A stretch of DNA of 64,000 nucleotides from ASV31 sp965229765 (GCA_965229765.1 CBDDJT010000004.1:620001-684000), one strand, 5' to 3'. Shown: positions 1 through 9,170, numbered from the stretch's first letter. Numbers and translations are program-made. Notes: generated by a model not told the origin, from the letters alone.

Positions 1-1
1 C

Positions 2-3000
2 GAGATCAAGGACAAATTGGCCGCCGCGCAGTCCTTCGGCGAGTGGGTCGGCAAGATCAACGAGCTGGACGACGAGCTGGACCAGGTCGTCGAGACGCCG
101 CTGTTCACCGGGGCCGAGCTGCGCAAGCGGCAGATTGCGGCGGGCTACAGCATCGAAGAGCTGGAGCAGGTGCTTGCGCCCATGGCAGAGGACGCCAAGG
201 AAGTCGTGGCCTCGATGGGCGATGACACGCCGTCCGCCGTGCTGTCGGAAAAGTACCGGCCGCTGAGCCACTTCTTCCGCCAGAACTTCAGCCAGGTGAC
301 GAACCCACCCATCGACAGCCTGCGCGAGCATCGGGTGATGAGCCTGAAGACGCGGTTCGGCAACCTCAAGAACGTGCTGGACGAGGACAGCAGCCAGACC
401 GAGATCATCGTGCTGGAAAGCCCGTTCGTGGCGAATGCGCAGTTCGACCGGCTGATGGAAGTCTTCGACAACTCGATGGTCGAGATTGATTGCACCTTTG
501 CGCTGGACGGCGGCGCGCGTGCCCTGTCCGAGGGTCTGGCGCGCATCCGGGCCGAGGCCGAGGATGCCGTGCGATCCGGTGCCGGCCATCTGGTCCTGAC
601 CGATCAGCATCAGGGCCCCGACCGGGTGCCGATGCCGATGATCCTGGCGACCAGCGCGGTGCATTCGTGGCTGACGCGCAAGGGTCTGCGCACCTTCTGT
701 TCTGTCGCGGTGCGGTCGGCGGAATGCATTGATCCGCATTACTTTGCCGTGCTGATCGGCTGCGGCGCGACGGTGGTGAACGCCTATCTTGCCGAGGACA
801 GCCTTGCCGACCGGATCGAGCGCGGGCTGCTGGATGGCCCGCTGACCGAGACGGTGGCGCGCTATCGCACGGCTGTCGATCAGGGCCTTCTGAAGATCAT
901 GTCCAAGATGGGGATCTCGGTGGTGTCGTCCTATCGCGGCGGCCTGAACTTCGAGGCCGTGGGTCTGAGCCGGGCGATGGTGGCGGAATACTTCCCCGGC
1001 ATGCCCAGCCGGATTTCCGGCATCGGCGTCAGCGGCATCCAGAAAAAGCTTGTCGAGGTTCACGCGCGCGGCTGGCGCGGCGGCGCCGACGTGCTGCCCA
1101 TCGGTGGCTTCTACAAGGCGCGCCGGTCGGGCGAGACGCATGCGTGGGATGCGCAGGGGATGCACCTGTTGCAGGCCGCCTGCGACCGCGCGAGCTATGA
1201 GATGTGGAAGCAGTTTTCGGCCAAGATGCGGGCGATGCCGCCCATTCACCTGCGCGACCTGCTGGACTTCAAGCCACTGGGAGCGCCGGTGCCGCTGGAC
1301 GAGGTGGAATCGATCACCTCGATCCGCAAGCGGTTCGTCACCCCGGGGATGAGCCTTGGCGCGCTGTCGCCCGAGGCGCACAAGACGCTGAACGTTGCGA
1401 TGAACCGGATCGGCGCCAAGTCGGATTCCGGTGAGGGCGGCGAGGACCCGGCGCATTTCACGCCCGAGTCCAACGGCGACAACCCCAGCGCCAAGATCAA
1501 GCAGGTGGCGTCGGGCCGGTTCGGCGTGACGGCGGAATACCTGAACCATTGCGAAGAGCTGGAGATCAAGGTCGCCCAGGGCGCCAAGCCCGGCGAGGGC
1601 GGCCAGTTGCCCGGCATGAAGGTGACCAAGCTGATCGCGCGGCTGCGGCATTCGACGCCGGGCGTGACGCTGATCTCGCCGCCGCCGCACCACGACATCT
1701 ATTCGATCGAGGACCTTGCGCAGCTGATCTATGACCTGAAACAGATCAACCCGCGCTGCAAGGTGACGGTCAAGCTGGTGGCGGCCAGCGGCGTCGGCAC
1801 GATCGCGGCGGGCGTGGCCAAGGCCAAGGCCGACGTGATCCTGATCTCGGGCCACAACGGAGGCACCGGGGCCAGCCCCGCGACCAGCATCAAGTATGCC
1901 GGCCTGCCGTGGGAGATGGGCCTGACAGAGGCGCATCAGGTTCTGGCGATGAATAACCTGCGGGGCCGTGTGACGCTTCGGACCGATGGCGGGCTGCGCA
2001 CCGGTCGCGACATCGTCATGGCCGCGATGATGGGGGCCGAGGAGTACGGCATCGGCACCGCCGCGCTGATCGCCATGGGCTGCATCATGGTGCGCCAGTG
2101 CCAGTCGAACACCTGCCCGGTGGGGGTCTGCACCCAGGACGAGCGCCTGCGCGAGAAGTTCACGGGCAACGCGGACAAGGTGGTGAACCTGATCACCTTC
2201 TATGCGCAGGAGGTGCGCGAGGTGCTGGCCAGCATCGGCGCGCGGTCGCTGGCCGACGTGATCGGGCGGGCCGACCTGCTGAGCCAGGTCAGCCGTGGCT
2301 CGGCACATCTGGACGATCTGGATCTGAACCCGCTGCTGATTACCGTCGATGGCGCAGACCGGATCGTCTATGATCGCGACAAGCCGCGCAACGTCGTGCC
2401 GGACACGCTGGACGCCGAGATCGTCAAGGATGCCGCGCGCTTCCTTGAGGACGGCGAAAAGATGCAGGTGTCCTATGCGGTGCGCAACACCGACCGGACC
2501 ATCGGCACGCGGGTGTCCAGCCACATCGTCAAGCGGTTCGGGATGCGCAACAGCCTTCAGCCCGACCACCTTACTGTGAAGCTGTCGGGCAGCGCGGGCC
2601 AGTCGCTGGGCGCCTTTGCCGCGCCGGGCCTGAAGCTGGAGGTGTCGGGCGACGCCAACGACTACGTCGGCAAGGGTCTGTCGGGCGGCACCATCGTGGT
2701 GCGTCCGCCGATGGCCAGCCCGCTGGTCGCGGCCGACAACACCATCATCGGCAACACGGTCCTGTATGGCGCGACCGACGGCTATCTTTTTGCCGCCGGG
2801 CGGGCCGGAGAGCGGTTCGCCGTGCGCAATTCGGGCGCCAAGGTGGTGATCGAGGGCTGCGGGTCCAACGGGTGCGAATACATGACCGGCGGCGTCGCGG
2901 TGATCCTTGGGTCGGTGGGGGCGAACTTTGGCGCGGGGATGACCGGCGGCATGGCCTATCTCTATGACCCCGAGGGTGCGTCGGCGGACATGATGAACAT

Positions 3001-3220
3001 GGAAACGCTGGTGACCTGTCCGGTGACCGTGCCGCATTGGGAAGCGCAGATGCGCGGCCTGATAGAGCGGCACGCCGCAGAGACCCGCAGCCGCCGCGCG
3101 GCCGACATCCTGCAGAACTGGGACGTGGCGCTGGGCGGGTTCGTGCAGGTCTGTCCCAGGGAGATGCTGAACAAGCTGGAGCATCCCCTGACGCTGGAAG
3201 AGGCCGAAGCGCGCGCCTGA
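2..3220 (+). CDS. gltB: Glutamate synthase large subunit (5'-truncated by window edge)
   Basis: The reading frame is open from base 2, so the gene enters from the left; about 1,072 C-terminal residues of a protein usually near 1,500 are present. The missing part would hold the glutamine amidotransferase domain. Seen here are the central domain, the FMN-binding synthase barrel (GEGGEDPAHF and SGHNGGTGASPATS motifs), the three-cysteine 3Fe-4S cluster motif QCQSNTCPVGVC and the C-terminal glycine-rich beta-helix (GGTIVVRPP). The enzyme makes two glutamates from glutamine and 2-oxoglutarate in ammonia assimilation, with the small subunit GltD. No gltD follows, so it should lie upstream or elsewhere. 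A hairpin just past the stop suggests the transcript ends here. The ATG/TTG starts inside the window are not real starts. Confidence 0.97.
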   Translation, partial: EIKDKLAAAQSFGEWVGKINELDDELDQVVETPLFTGAELRKRQIAAGYSIEELEQVLAPMAEDAKEVVASMGDDTPSAVLSEKYRPLSHFFRQNFSQVTNPPIDSLREHRVMSLKTRFGNLKNVLDEDSSQTEIIVLESPFVANAQFDRLMEVFDNSMVEIDCTFALDGGARALSEGLARIRAEAEDAVRSGAGHLVLTDQHQGPDRVPMPMILATSAVHSWLTRKGLRTFCSVAVRSAECIDPHYFAVLIGCGATVVNAYLAEDSLADRIERGLLDGPLTETVARYRTAVDQGLLKIMSKMGISVVSSYRGGLNFEAVGLSRAMVAEYFPGMPSRISGIGVSGIQKKLVEVHARGWRGGADVLPIGGFYKARRSGETHAWDAQGMHLLQAACDRASYEMWKQFSAKMRAMPPIHLRDLLDFKPLGAPVPLDEVESITSIRKRFVTPGMSLGALSPEAHKTLNVAMNRIGAKSDSGEGGEDPAHFTPESNGDNPSAKIKQVASGRFGVTAEYLNHCEELEIKVAQGAKPGEGGQLPGMKVTKLIARLRHSTPGVTLISPPPHHDIYSIEDLAQLIYDLKQINPRCKVTVKLVAASGVGTIAAGVAKAKADVILISGHNGGTGASPATSIKYAGLPWEMGLTEAHQVLAMNNLRGRVTLRTDGGLRTGRDIVMAAMMGAEEYGIGTAALIAMGCIMVRQCQSNTCPVGVCTQDERLREKFTGNADKVVNLITFYAQEVREVLASIGARSLADVIGRADLLSQVSRGSAHLDDLDLNPLLITVDGADRIVYDRDKPRNVVPDTLDAEIVKDAARFLEDGEKMQVSYAVRNTDRTIGTRVSSHIVKRFGMRNSLQPDHLTVKLSGSAGQSLGAFAAPGLKLEVSGDANDYVGKGLSGGTIVVRPPMASPLVAADNTIIGNTVLYGATDGYLFAAGRAGERFAVRNSGAKVVIEGCGSNGCEYMTGGVAVILGSVGANFGAGMTGGMAYLYDPEGASADMMNMETLVTCPVTVPHWEAQMRGLIERHAAETRSRRAADILQNWDVALGGFVQVCPREMLNKLEHPLTLEEAEARA

Positions 3221-3246
3221 CGCGGGCTGACACGGTTGCATCGGTT

Positions 3247-3273
3247 CGGGGCCGTCCTTTGGGGGCGGCCCCG
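3247..3273 (+). terminator. Rho-independent-type terminator after gltB
   Basis: A perfect 8-bp stem, CGGGGCCG / CGGCCCCG, encloses an 11-base loop 26 bases after the gltB stop and is followed by ATTCTGTTT, a short T-rich tail. This is the usual form of intrinsic terminators in high-GC alphaproteobacteria. The next gene has its own ribosome-binding site. Confidence 0.65.
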
Positions 3274-3338
3274 ATTCTGTTTGCGGGACGCTCTCTGCGC
3301 CTGAATGATGAATGTCATTGGGAATTGGAGGGACATAC

Positions 3339-3701
3339 ATGAGGGTTGGAACGATGATGCGCGGAGCCGGGCTTGCCATCTGCATGGCGATGGCGGCAGG
3401 CGCGGCCAGCGCGGAATGGGGTGCGGTCGGGATCGACACCACGGGTGACGGCTATGGCTGGTCGGCGGGCTATAGCTACGAGTCAGACGCCTACAACCGC
3501 GTCTGGAACGAGTGCGGCGGCTACTGTGACCAGATCTTCACCTTTTTCAACGAATGCGCCGCGATCTCGAAGGCAAGCAACGGGGCGTGGGGCTGGTCGA
3601 CAGGCGGAAACCGCGGAAGTGCCGAATCCAGCGCGCTGAGCTGGTGCCGCCAGTACGGCGGGGGCGACTGCTATATCCGGGTCTGGGCCTGCTCGGGCTG
3701 A
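3339..3701 (+). CDS. Secreted DUF4189 domain protein
   Basis: A 120-residue protein with a signal peptide (basic start, hydrophobic MAMAAGAA, cleavage after ASA). The mature part fits the DUF4189 pattern: WGAVG near the start, paired cysteines (ECGGYCD, NECAAIS, WCRQYGG, DCYIRVWACS) and a GWGWSTGG-like glycine/aromatic stretch. The many cysteines suggest a disulfide-bonded periplasmic or secreted fold; the family's function is unknown. I chose the ATG at 3339 because GGAGGGA (3327-3333) sits 5 bases upstream. An in-frame ATG at 3312 has no such site and would add nine residues before the signal peptide. It stands alone between gltB and mtgA. Confidence 0.8.
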   Translation: MRVGTMMRGAGLAICMAMAAGAASAEWGAVGIDTTGDGYGWSAGYSYESDAYNRVWNECGGYCDQIFTFFNECAAISKASNGAWGWSTGGNRGSAESSALSWCRQYGGGDCYIRVWACSG

Positions 3702-3746
3702 TCCGGCACGCTTGACCGCGCGCCGGACCGCGGGCATGGGGGACCC

Positions 3747-4472
3747 GTGGCGAAAAAGGCGAAACGATCCCCCAAGGGCGCGTCCGGGAAACGGGCGGGC
3801 CGCAGGCCGTGGCGGCGGCTTCTGCGGCGTGGTCTGGTCATGGTGGTCTCGGTCGTTGTTCTGATGGTGGCGGCACCGGCGTTCCTAAATCCGCCGACGA
3901 CGCCCTACATGGCTGCCGAATCGCGCCGGTTGGGCGGCGTGGATCAAGCCTGGGCGCGGCTGGAGGACATCGCCCCCGCTATGGCGCGATCGGTCGTGGC
4001 GGCGGAGGACGCCAATTTCTGCCTGCACTGGGGGTTTGACATGGCCGCCATTCGCGCCGCGCTGGAAGATGGCGCGGCGCGCGGCGCCTCTACCATAAGC
4101 CAGCAAGTGGTGAAGAACGTCTTTCTTTGGCAGGGCCGCAGCTGGCCCCGCAAGGCGCTGGAGGCGCTGTTGACGCCACTGGTCGAACTTCTCTGGTCGA
4201 AGGAGCGCATCGTCGAGGTTTACCTGAACGTGGCCGAGTTCGACGAGGGCGTGTTCGGGGTGCGTGCCGCCGCTCTGCACTATTTCGGCGTGGCCGCGGC
4301 GGACCTGACCCCGACGCAGGCCGCACGTCTGGCTGCGATCCTGCCAGATCCCAAGGGGCGGTCGGCCAGCCGGCCCTCGGACTTCGTGCGCCGGCGGACG
4401 GCTGCGATCATGGACGGCGCCGCGACCATCGACGCGGACGGGCGTGCGGCGTGCTTTCAGCGGGACGGGTGA
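3747..4472 (+). CDS. mtgA: Monofunctional biosynthetic peptidoglycan transglycosylase
   Basis: 241 residues, the usual MtgA length. A basic N-terminus (1-28) and one membrane segment (about 29-46) are followed by a GT51 domain. The family motifs are present: catalytic EDANFCLHWGFD (E87), GASTISQQ (113-120), the RKALEALLT stretch and EVYLNVAEFDEGVFGVRAAA. The enzyme polymerises lipid II into glycan strands on the outer face of the inner membrane and lacks a transpeptidase domain. The start is GTG at 3747, 45 bases after the DUF4189 gene. The gene is followed 94 bases later by a GST gene on the same strand. Confidence 0.95.
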   Translation: MAKKAKRSPKGASGKRAGRRPWRRLLRRGLVMVVSVVVLMVAAPAFLNPPTTPYMAAESRRLGGVDQAWARLEDIAPAMARSVVAAEDANFCLHWGFDMAAIRAALEDGAARGASTISQQVVKNVFLWQGRSWPRKALEALLTPLVELLWSKERIVEVYLNVAEFDEGVFGVRAAALHYFGVAAADLTPTQAARLAAILPDPKGRSASRPSDFVRRRTAAIMDGAATIDADGRAACFQRDG

Positions 4473-4566
4473 GGCTGACGGTGAGGCCCCGTGCATCAAC
4501 CCGGTTGAACTGCCCGGCGCGGCACGGCATTGAGGCGGGGCAGACCCCATCGAGCCACACCACGCG

Positions 4567-5232
4567 ATGACACGCCTTTTTCACGTCCCCCTGTCCCCGT
4601 TCTGCCGCAAGGTGCGTCTTGCGCTGGGCGAAAAGCGTATCGAGGTCGAACTGATCGAAGAACGCTACTGGGAGGCGTCGCCAGAGTTCCTGCGGCGCAA
4701 TCCAGCGGGCAAGGTTCCGGTGCTGAAGATGAACGGGCGCACCCTTTCGGAAAGCGCGGCGATCTGCGAGCTGATCGAAGAGATGCACCCCGACCCGCCG
4801 CTGATGCCGCGCAGCCCCGAGGCGCGCTATGAGGTGCGGCGGCTGGTGACGTGGTTCGACGACAAGTTTCACCACGAGGTGACATCGAAGCTGCTTTACG
4901 AGCGGGTGAACAAGAAGGTCATGGGGCAGGGCTATCCCGACAGCCGCAACGTCAAGACGGGCGCCCAGAAGATCAAGTACCATCTGGATTACATGGGCTG
5001 GCTTCTGGATCAGCGCCGCTGGCTGGCGGGCGATGCACTGACGCTGGCCGATTTCGCGGCCGCAGCGCACCTGTCATCGCTGGACTATATCAGCGACGTG
5101 GACTGGCACCGCAACGCGAACGTCAAGGACTGGTACGCCAAGATAAAGTCGCGGCCGGCCTTCCGGTCGATCCTTGCCGACCAGATCCCGGGATTTCCGC
5201 CACCGGCGCATTATGCCGATCTGGATTTCTGA
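4567..5232 (+). CDS. Glutathione S-transferase family protein
   Basis: 221 residues. The N-terminal thioredoxin-like half (1-80) begins LFHVPLSPFCRKVRLALGEK, with the SPFC active-site region, NPAGKVPVL (cis-Pro) and the glutathione-contacting ESAAICELIEE. The C-terminal helical half has LADFAAAAHLS. This places it among bacterial beta/omega-like GSTs that conjugate or reduce small electrophiles in the cytoplasm; the substrate cannot be told. ATG start 94 bases after mtgA. It is followed by a repeat-type intergenic sequence and queG. Confidence 0.9.
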   Translation: MTRLFHVPLSPFCRKVRLALGEKRIEVELIEERYWEASPEFLRRNPAGKVPVLKMNGRTLSESAAICELIEEMHPDPPLMPRSPEARYEVRRLVTWFDDKFHHEVTSKLLYERVNKKVMGQGYPDSRNVKTGAQKIKYHLDYMGWLLDQRRWLAGDALTLADFAAAAHLSSLDYISDVDWHRNANVKDWYAKIKSRPAFRSILADQIPGFPPPAHYADLDF

Positions 5233-5245
5233 TCCCGGCTGTTGC

Positions 5246-5318
5246 AGGGGGGCTGTCTGCCCCCCACCCGCGCCGGAGGCGCGGGCCCCCCCGAGAGTAT
5301 TTCCGAACAGAAGAAGCC
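5246..5318 (+). repeat. Tandem-hairpin intergenic repeat (Rhodobacterales type)
   Basis: Two perfect hairpins lie back to back between the GST gene and queG: GGGGGGC-TGTCT-GCCCCCC (5247-5265) and CCCGCGCC-GGA-GGCGCGGG (5267-5285). They are followed by CCCCCGAGAGTATTTCCGA and ACAGAAGAAG. From memory, this layout (G-run hairpin, GC hairpin, then a GAGTATTT...GAACAGAAGAAG tail) recurs between genes in roseobacter genomes. Only one copy is seen in this window, so the repeat status rests on that recollection. It may act as a terminator or RNA-stability element. Confidence 0.5.
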
Positions 5319-5325
5319 CGGGGCG

Positions 5326-6381
5326 ATGGCGCGCGACCTGACCGGGCGCCTGAAGGCCGAGGCGCGGCGGCTTGGCTTTGCCGGCGTCGGCGTCACGCTG
5401 CCCGGCGCGATCCCCGGGGCTGCCGGGCGGCTGGAGGCGTTTGTCGCCGCGGGGCGGCACGGGCAGATGGCCTGGATGGAAGAGCGGCGGCACTGGCGCG
5501 GGGACCCCGCCGCGCTTTGGCCCGCGGCGCGGTCGGTGGTGATGCTGGCCGAGGCCTATACGCCCGCGCATGACCCGCTGGCGGTGCTGGCGCGGCGCGA
5601 CCGGGGGGCGATTTCGGTCTATGCGCAGAACCGTGACTATCACGATGTGGTGAAGAAGCGGCTGAAGGCGCTGGGCCGCTGGCTGCTGGAACAGGCGCCG
5701 GGGGAAGAGATCAAGGTCTTCGTCGATACCGCGCCGGTGATGGAAAAGCCGCTGGCGCAGGCGGCCGGGCTGGGCTGGCAGGGCAAGCACACCAACCTTC
5801 TGGGCCGGGGTCTGGGGAACTGGGTCTTCCTTGGGGCGCTTTTCTCGACGGTGGAGCTGGAACCGGATGCGCCGGAGACCGGGCATTGCGGCAGTTGCAC
5901 CGCGTGCCTTGATGTGTGCCCGACGGATGCGTTTCCCGCGCCCTACCAGCTCGATGCGCGGCGCTGCGTGTCCTACCTGACGATCGAGCATCGCGGGCCC
6001 GTGGACGAGGATCTGCGCCCGGGGCTGGGCAACCGGATCTACGGCTGCGACGACTGCCTTGCTGTCTGCCCGTGGAACAAGTTCGCGGTCGCCGCGTCCG
6101 AGCAGAAATACGCCGCGCGCGACGACCTGCTGGCGCCGCCGCTGGCAGATCTGGCGGCTTTGGACGACGCGAGGTTCCGGGCGCGGTTCTCGGGATCGCC
6201 GATCAAGCGGATCGGGCGGGACCGCTTTGTGCGCAACGTGGCCTATGCGATCGGCAATTCGGGCGACCCGGCGCTGCTGGACGCGGTGCGCGCGCTGGTC
6301 GATGACGCGGACCCGGCGGTGGCCGAGGCAGCGCGATGGGCCTGCGGGCGGCTGGCGAAGGCGGGATCGCGCCCCATCTAG
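5326..6381 (+). CDS. queG: Epoxyqueuosine reductase
   Basis: 351 residues from the ATG at 5326. This cobalamin-dependent enzyme performs the last step of queuosine synthesis in tRNA, reducing epoxyqueuosine. The family's FVDTAPVMEK catalytic stretch and two 4Fe-4S motifs, CGSCTACLDVCPTDAF and CDDCLAVCPWN, are present, and the C-terminus looks like HEAT-repeat helices (AYAIGNSGDPALLDAVRALV). A TTG at 5242 would add 28 residues read through the two-hairpin repeat; I rejected it because the family starts with a short helix like ARDLTGRLKAEA. Confidence 0.95.
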   Translation: MARDLTGRLKAEARRLGFAGVGVTLPGAIPGAAGRLEAFVAAGRHGQMAWMEERRHWRGDPAALWPAARSVVMLAEAYTPAHDPLAVLARRDRGAISVYAQNRDYHDVVKKRLKALGRWLLEQAPGEEIKVFVDTAPVMEKPLAQAAGLGWQGKHTNLLGRGLGNWVFLGALFSTVELEPDAPETGHCGSCTACLDVCPTDAFPAPYQLDARRCVSYLTIEHRGPVDEDLRPGLGNRIYGCDDCLAVCPWNKFAVAASEQKYAARDDLLAPPLADLAALDDARFRARFSGSPIKRIGRDRFVRNVAYAIGNSGDPALLDAVRALVDDADPAVAEAARWACGRLAKAGSRPI

Positions 6382-6410
6382 AGGGGGAAACCCGTGATGG
6401 AGGACAACCG

Positions 6411-7604
6411 ATGCGATACGCGATGATCCTTGGGCTGGTGCTGGGCGTGGCCGGGCCGGCCATGGCGCAGGCCCCGGTGGGGCAGGGCCGCCCGAACGCC
6501 GATTTCACGCCGGCCTTCGACGGGCAGACGCGGGCGCCGGCGATGGTCTCGGGCGTGGCGCTGGAGGTCGAGGTGCTGTCGGGGCCGTTGCAGAACCCCT
6601 GGGGCATCGCGGCCTTGCCGGGCGGCGGCTATCTGGTGACGGAACGGCCCGGACGGCTGCGGGTGATGGCCGAGGGCGGGGCACTGTCGGCGCCCTTGCG
6701 CGGGCTGCCCGAGGTGGTGGCGTCGCGGCAGGGCGGGCTGCTGGATGTTGCCGTGGGGCCTGATTTCGGGACCGACCGGCGGATCTACTGGACCTATGCC
6801 AAGCCGGTGGGCGACGGGATGAGCGCGACGGCGGCGGCGCGGGGCGTGCTGTCGGCGGACCTGACGCAGGTGACGCAGGTCGAGGATATCTTCGTCCAGG
6901 TGCCGGCCAGCGCCAGCCCGATGCACTATGGCAGCCGGATCGTCTTTGACGGGGCGGGCCATGCCTTTGTCACCACGGGCGAACGGTCGGGCCGGGCGGA
7001 ACGGGTGCTGGCGCAGGATCCGGGCAGCACCTATGGCAAGGTGGTTCGGGTGCGGCTGGACGGCGGCGTGCCGGCGGACAACCCGCTGGCCGGGCAGGCG
7101 GGCGTGCGGGGCGAGATCTGGACGCTGGGCCATCGCAACCCGCAGGGCGCGGCGATGCGGCCGGGGACGGGCGAGCTTTGGACCATCGAGCACGGGCCGG
7201 CGGGGGGTGATGAACTGAACCTGTCGGTACGGGGCGCGAACTACGGCTGGCCTGCGGTGTCCTATGGCGTGAACTACGGCGGGTCTGCCGTGGGCAGCGG
7301 CCTGGCGCGCGCCCCGGGGGTCGAGGAGCCGCGCTACTACTGGGACCCGGTGATCGCGCCGGGCGGCATGGTGTTCTACGAGGGCGCGATGTTTGCCGAC
7401 TGGGCGGGCGACCTGCTGATCGGGTCGCTGAACCCCGGCGGGCTGGTGCGGCTGCGGCTGGACGGCACGCGCGTCGTGGGCGAGGAGCGGTTCCTGGAGG
7501 GCGAGCGGCGCACCCGCGACGTCGAGGTGGCGCGGGACGGGGCGCTGTTGCTTTTGTGGGACGATCCCCGGGGCGGCGTCCTGCGGGTCACGCCGCGGGG
7601 TTAG
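6411..7604 (+). CDS. PQQ-dependent aldose-sugar-dehydrogenase-type protein, periplasmic
   Basis: 397 residues with a clear signal peptide (MRYAMILGLVLGVAGPAMA-QA). The mature protein is a six-bladed beta-propeller of the soluble glucose/sorbosone dehydrogenase family. Supporting segments are NPWGIAALPGGGYLVTERPG near the start, LGHRNPQGAAM, IEHGPAGGDELN and NYGWPAVSYGVNYGG, which carry the cofactor- and calcium-site residues of the family. It likely oxidises aldose sugars in the periplasm; the true substrate is unknown. GGAGG at 6399-6403 lies 7 bases before the ATG. It is convergent with hslV, with only three bases between the stop codons. Confidence 0.9.
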   Translation: MRYAMILGLVLGVAGPAMAQAPVGQGRPNADFTPAFDGQTRAPAMVSGVALEVEVLSGPLQNPWGIAALPGGGYLVTERPGRLRVMAEGGALSAPLRGLPEVVASRQGGLLDVAVGPDFGTDRRIYWTYAKPVGDGMSATAAARGVLSADLTQVTQVEDIFVQVPASASPMHYGSRIVFDGAGHAFVTTGERSGRAERVLAQDPGSTYGKVVRVRLDGGVPADNPLAGQAGVRGEIWTLGHRNPQGAAMRPGTGELWTIEHGPAGGDELNLSVRGANYGWPAVSYGVNYGGSAVGSGLARAPGVEEPRYYWDPVIAPGGMVFYEGAMFADWAGDLLIGSLNPGGLVRLRLDGTRVVGEERFLEGERRTRDVEVARDGALLLLWDDPRGGVLRVTPRG

Positions 7605-7607
7605 GCG

Positions 7608-8162
7608 TCAGCCCAGCGTTTCGACGGTGAGGTTGCCGTTGGTGTAGACGCAGATGTCGGCGGCAATGGCCATGGCGCGGCGCGCGACGGCTTCGGCGTC
7701 GAGATCGCTGCCGATCAGGGCACGGGCGGCGGCCAGCGCATAGTTGCCGCCGGACCCGATGGCGGCCACGTCATGTTCGGGTTCCAGCACGTCGCCCGCG
7801 CCGGTGATGACGTATAGCGCCGCGCCGTCCGAGACGATCAGCATCGCCTCGAGCTTTTGCAGGTACTTGTCGGTGCGCCAGTCCTTGGCGAGTTCCACCG
7901 CGGCGCGCTGAAGCTGGCCTGGGGCGGATTCGAGCTTGGTCTCTAGCCGTTCGAGAAGCGTGAAGGCGTCGGCGGTGGACCCGGCGAAGCCCGCCAGCAC
8001 CTGATGCCCGCCTGGTGACAGGCGGCGGACCTTGCGGGCTGATCCCTTTATGACGGTCTGGCCGAGGCTGACCTGGCCGTCGCCGGCGATCACCACCTTG
8101 CCGTTCTTCTTGACGCCAAGGATCGTGGTGCCGTGCCAGCCGGGGAAGGATGTGTCATGCAT
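7608..8162 (-). CDS. hslV: ATP-dependent protease subunit HslV (ClpQ)
   Basis: 184 residues. An 11-residue leader precedes the catalytic threonine (GTTIL, Thr12), which is exposed by processing. Family motifs follow: GDGQVSLGQTVIKGSARKVRRL, GFAGSTADAFTLLERLE, and GSGGNYALAAARAL near the C-terminus. HslV forms the proteolytic dodecamer that works with the HslU ATPase in the cytoplasm. AGGAG (8170-8174, read on the minus strand) sits 7 bases before the ATG at 8162. Much longer upstream extension is possible in frame but is antisense to the next gene and not credible. No hslU lies directly downstream, where the sugar dehydrogenase gene is convergent. Confidence 0.96.
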   Translation of the reverse strand: MHDTSFPGWHGTTILGVKKNGKVVIAGDGQVSLGQTVIKGSARKVRRLSPGGHQVLAGFAGSTADAFTLLERLETKLESAPGQLQRAAVELAKDWRTDKYLQKLEAMLIVSDGAALYVITGAGDVLEPEHDVAAIGSGGNYALAAARALIGSDLDAEAVARRAMAIAADICVYTNGNLTVETLG

Positions 8163-8249
8163 CGCGGGGCTCCTTTCGTCACGGGTATATGGACGGCGGG
8201 CGGGCGCGGCACAAGGCGGGCGCTTGTCCCCGGGGGCGCGGAAGCTTAG

Positions 8250-9170
8250 GTGCCGGGGGTGAGCGGCACCCGCACCCTCGACATCTATCTTGACGACGCG
8301 ATGCGCCGGTCGGTGGAACGCGGGCGGCACAACTATTTCGCACGCGTTCAGGCCGCGTTCGAGGCGGCGGGCCTGCGGGTACGGCTGCGCGAGGATACAC
8401 AGGCCGAGCGGCTGGCCTCTGTGGCGCGGCCGGGCTGGGCGCTGTTCCACATGCAGGAGCCGCCGCATCCCCGCGCGCTGACCACGCGGCGGGCCTATGT
8501 CTATCCCTTCTGGCGTATAGAGCGGACGAACCGGCGTTGGCAGACCGAGGTGGCGACCACGGTGTTTCCGCAGGAGGCGATCGACCCCGATGCTGCGCAG
8601 CGGTTCTTCGATTTCTGGCGGCGGCGGCAGTATGGCGCGGTGACCCCGCCGCAGAGCGACGGCTACGTCTATGTGCCGTTGCAGGGGCGCCTTCTGGACC
8701 GGCGCAGTTTCCAGACGATGGCGCCCATCGACATGCTGCGCGAGGTGCTTGCAGAGGTGCCCGGGCGCATTCGCGTGACGCTGCATCCCAAGGAGGTCTA
8801 CGCACCGGCGGAATTGCAGGCGCTGGACCGGCTGGCGCGGGCGCATCCGCGCCTGGAACTGTCGGCCGAGCCGCCGGAGGTGTTGTTGCCGGGCTGCGAC
8901 ATGGTCGTCACGCAGAACTCTGCGGTCGCCTTCCAGGGCTATTTTTACAAGAAGCCCGCGGTTCTGTTCGCGCGGATCGACTTTCACCACATCGCGGCTC
9001 GGGTGGATGTGCTTGGCGTGCCCGAGGCGATCCGGCATGCGCGAGAGGCGCGGCCCGACTATGCGCGTTATCTCTACTGGTTCTTGCAGGAGATGGCGAT
9101 CAACGCCGGAAAAGACGACGCGCCGGCGCAGATCCTGAAGACCGTGCGCCGGCGCGGCTGGGATATCTGA
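8250..9170 (+). CDS. Conserved protein resembling capsule polysaccharide synthesis (KpsS/KpsC-like) proteins
   Basis: 306 residues, no signal peptide or membrane segment. The C-terminal half has a GT-B-like pattern shared with capsule-synthesis and polysialyltransferase-like proteins: VTLHPKEVY, then a strand-turn CDMVVTQNSAVAFQGYFYKKPAVLF and DFHHIA. By analogy it could transfer a sugar to a lipid or glycan, but I cannot assign a substrate and it lies far from the EPS region. The start is GTG at 8250 or the second GTG at 8259. It is divergent from hslV (87 bases apart) and convergent with trxA. Confidence 0.65.
   Translation: MPGVSGTRTLDIYLDDAMRRSVERGRHNYFARVQAAFEAAGLRVRLREDTQAERLASVARPGWALFHMQEPPHPRALTTRRAYVYPFWRIERTNRRWQTEVATTVFPQEAIDPDAAQRFFDFWRRRQYGAVTPPQSDGYVYVPLQGRLLDRRSFQTMAPIDMLREVLAEVPGRIRVTLHPKEVYAPAELQALDRLARAHPRLELSAEPPEVLLPGCDMVVTQNSAVAFQGYFYKKPAVLFARIDFHHIAARVDVLGVPEAIRHAREARPDYARYLYWFLQEMAINAGKDDAPAQILKTVRRRGWDI

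Noticed and set aside
8163..9038. Upstream extension of hslV to 9038
   Set aside because: It would run antisense through the capsule-like gene; the normal HslV start with a ribosome-binding site is at 8162.
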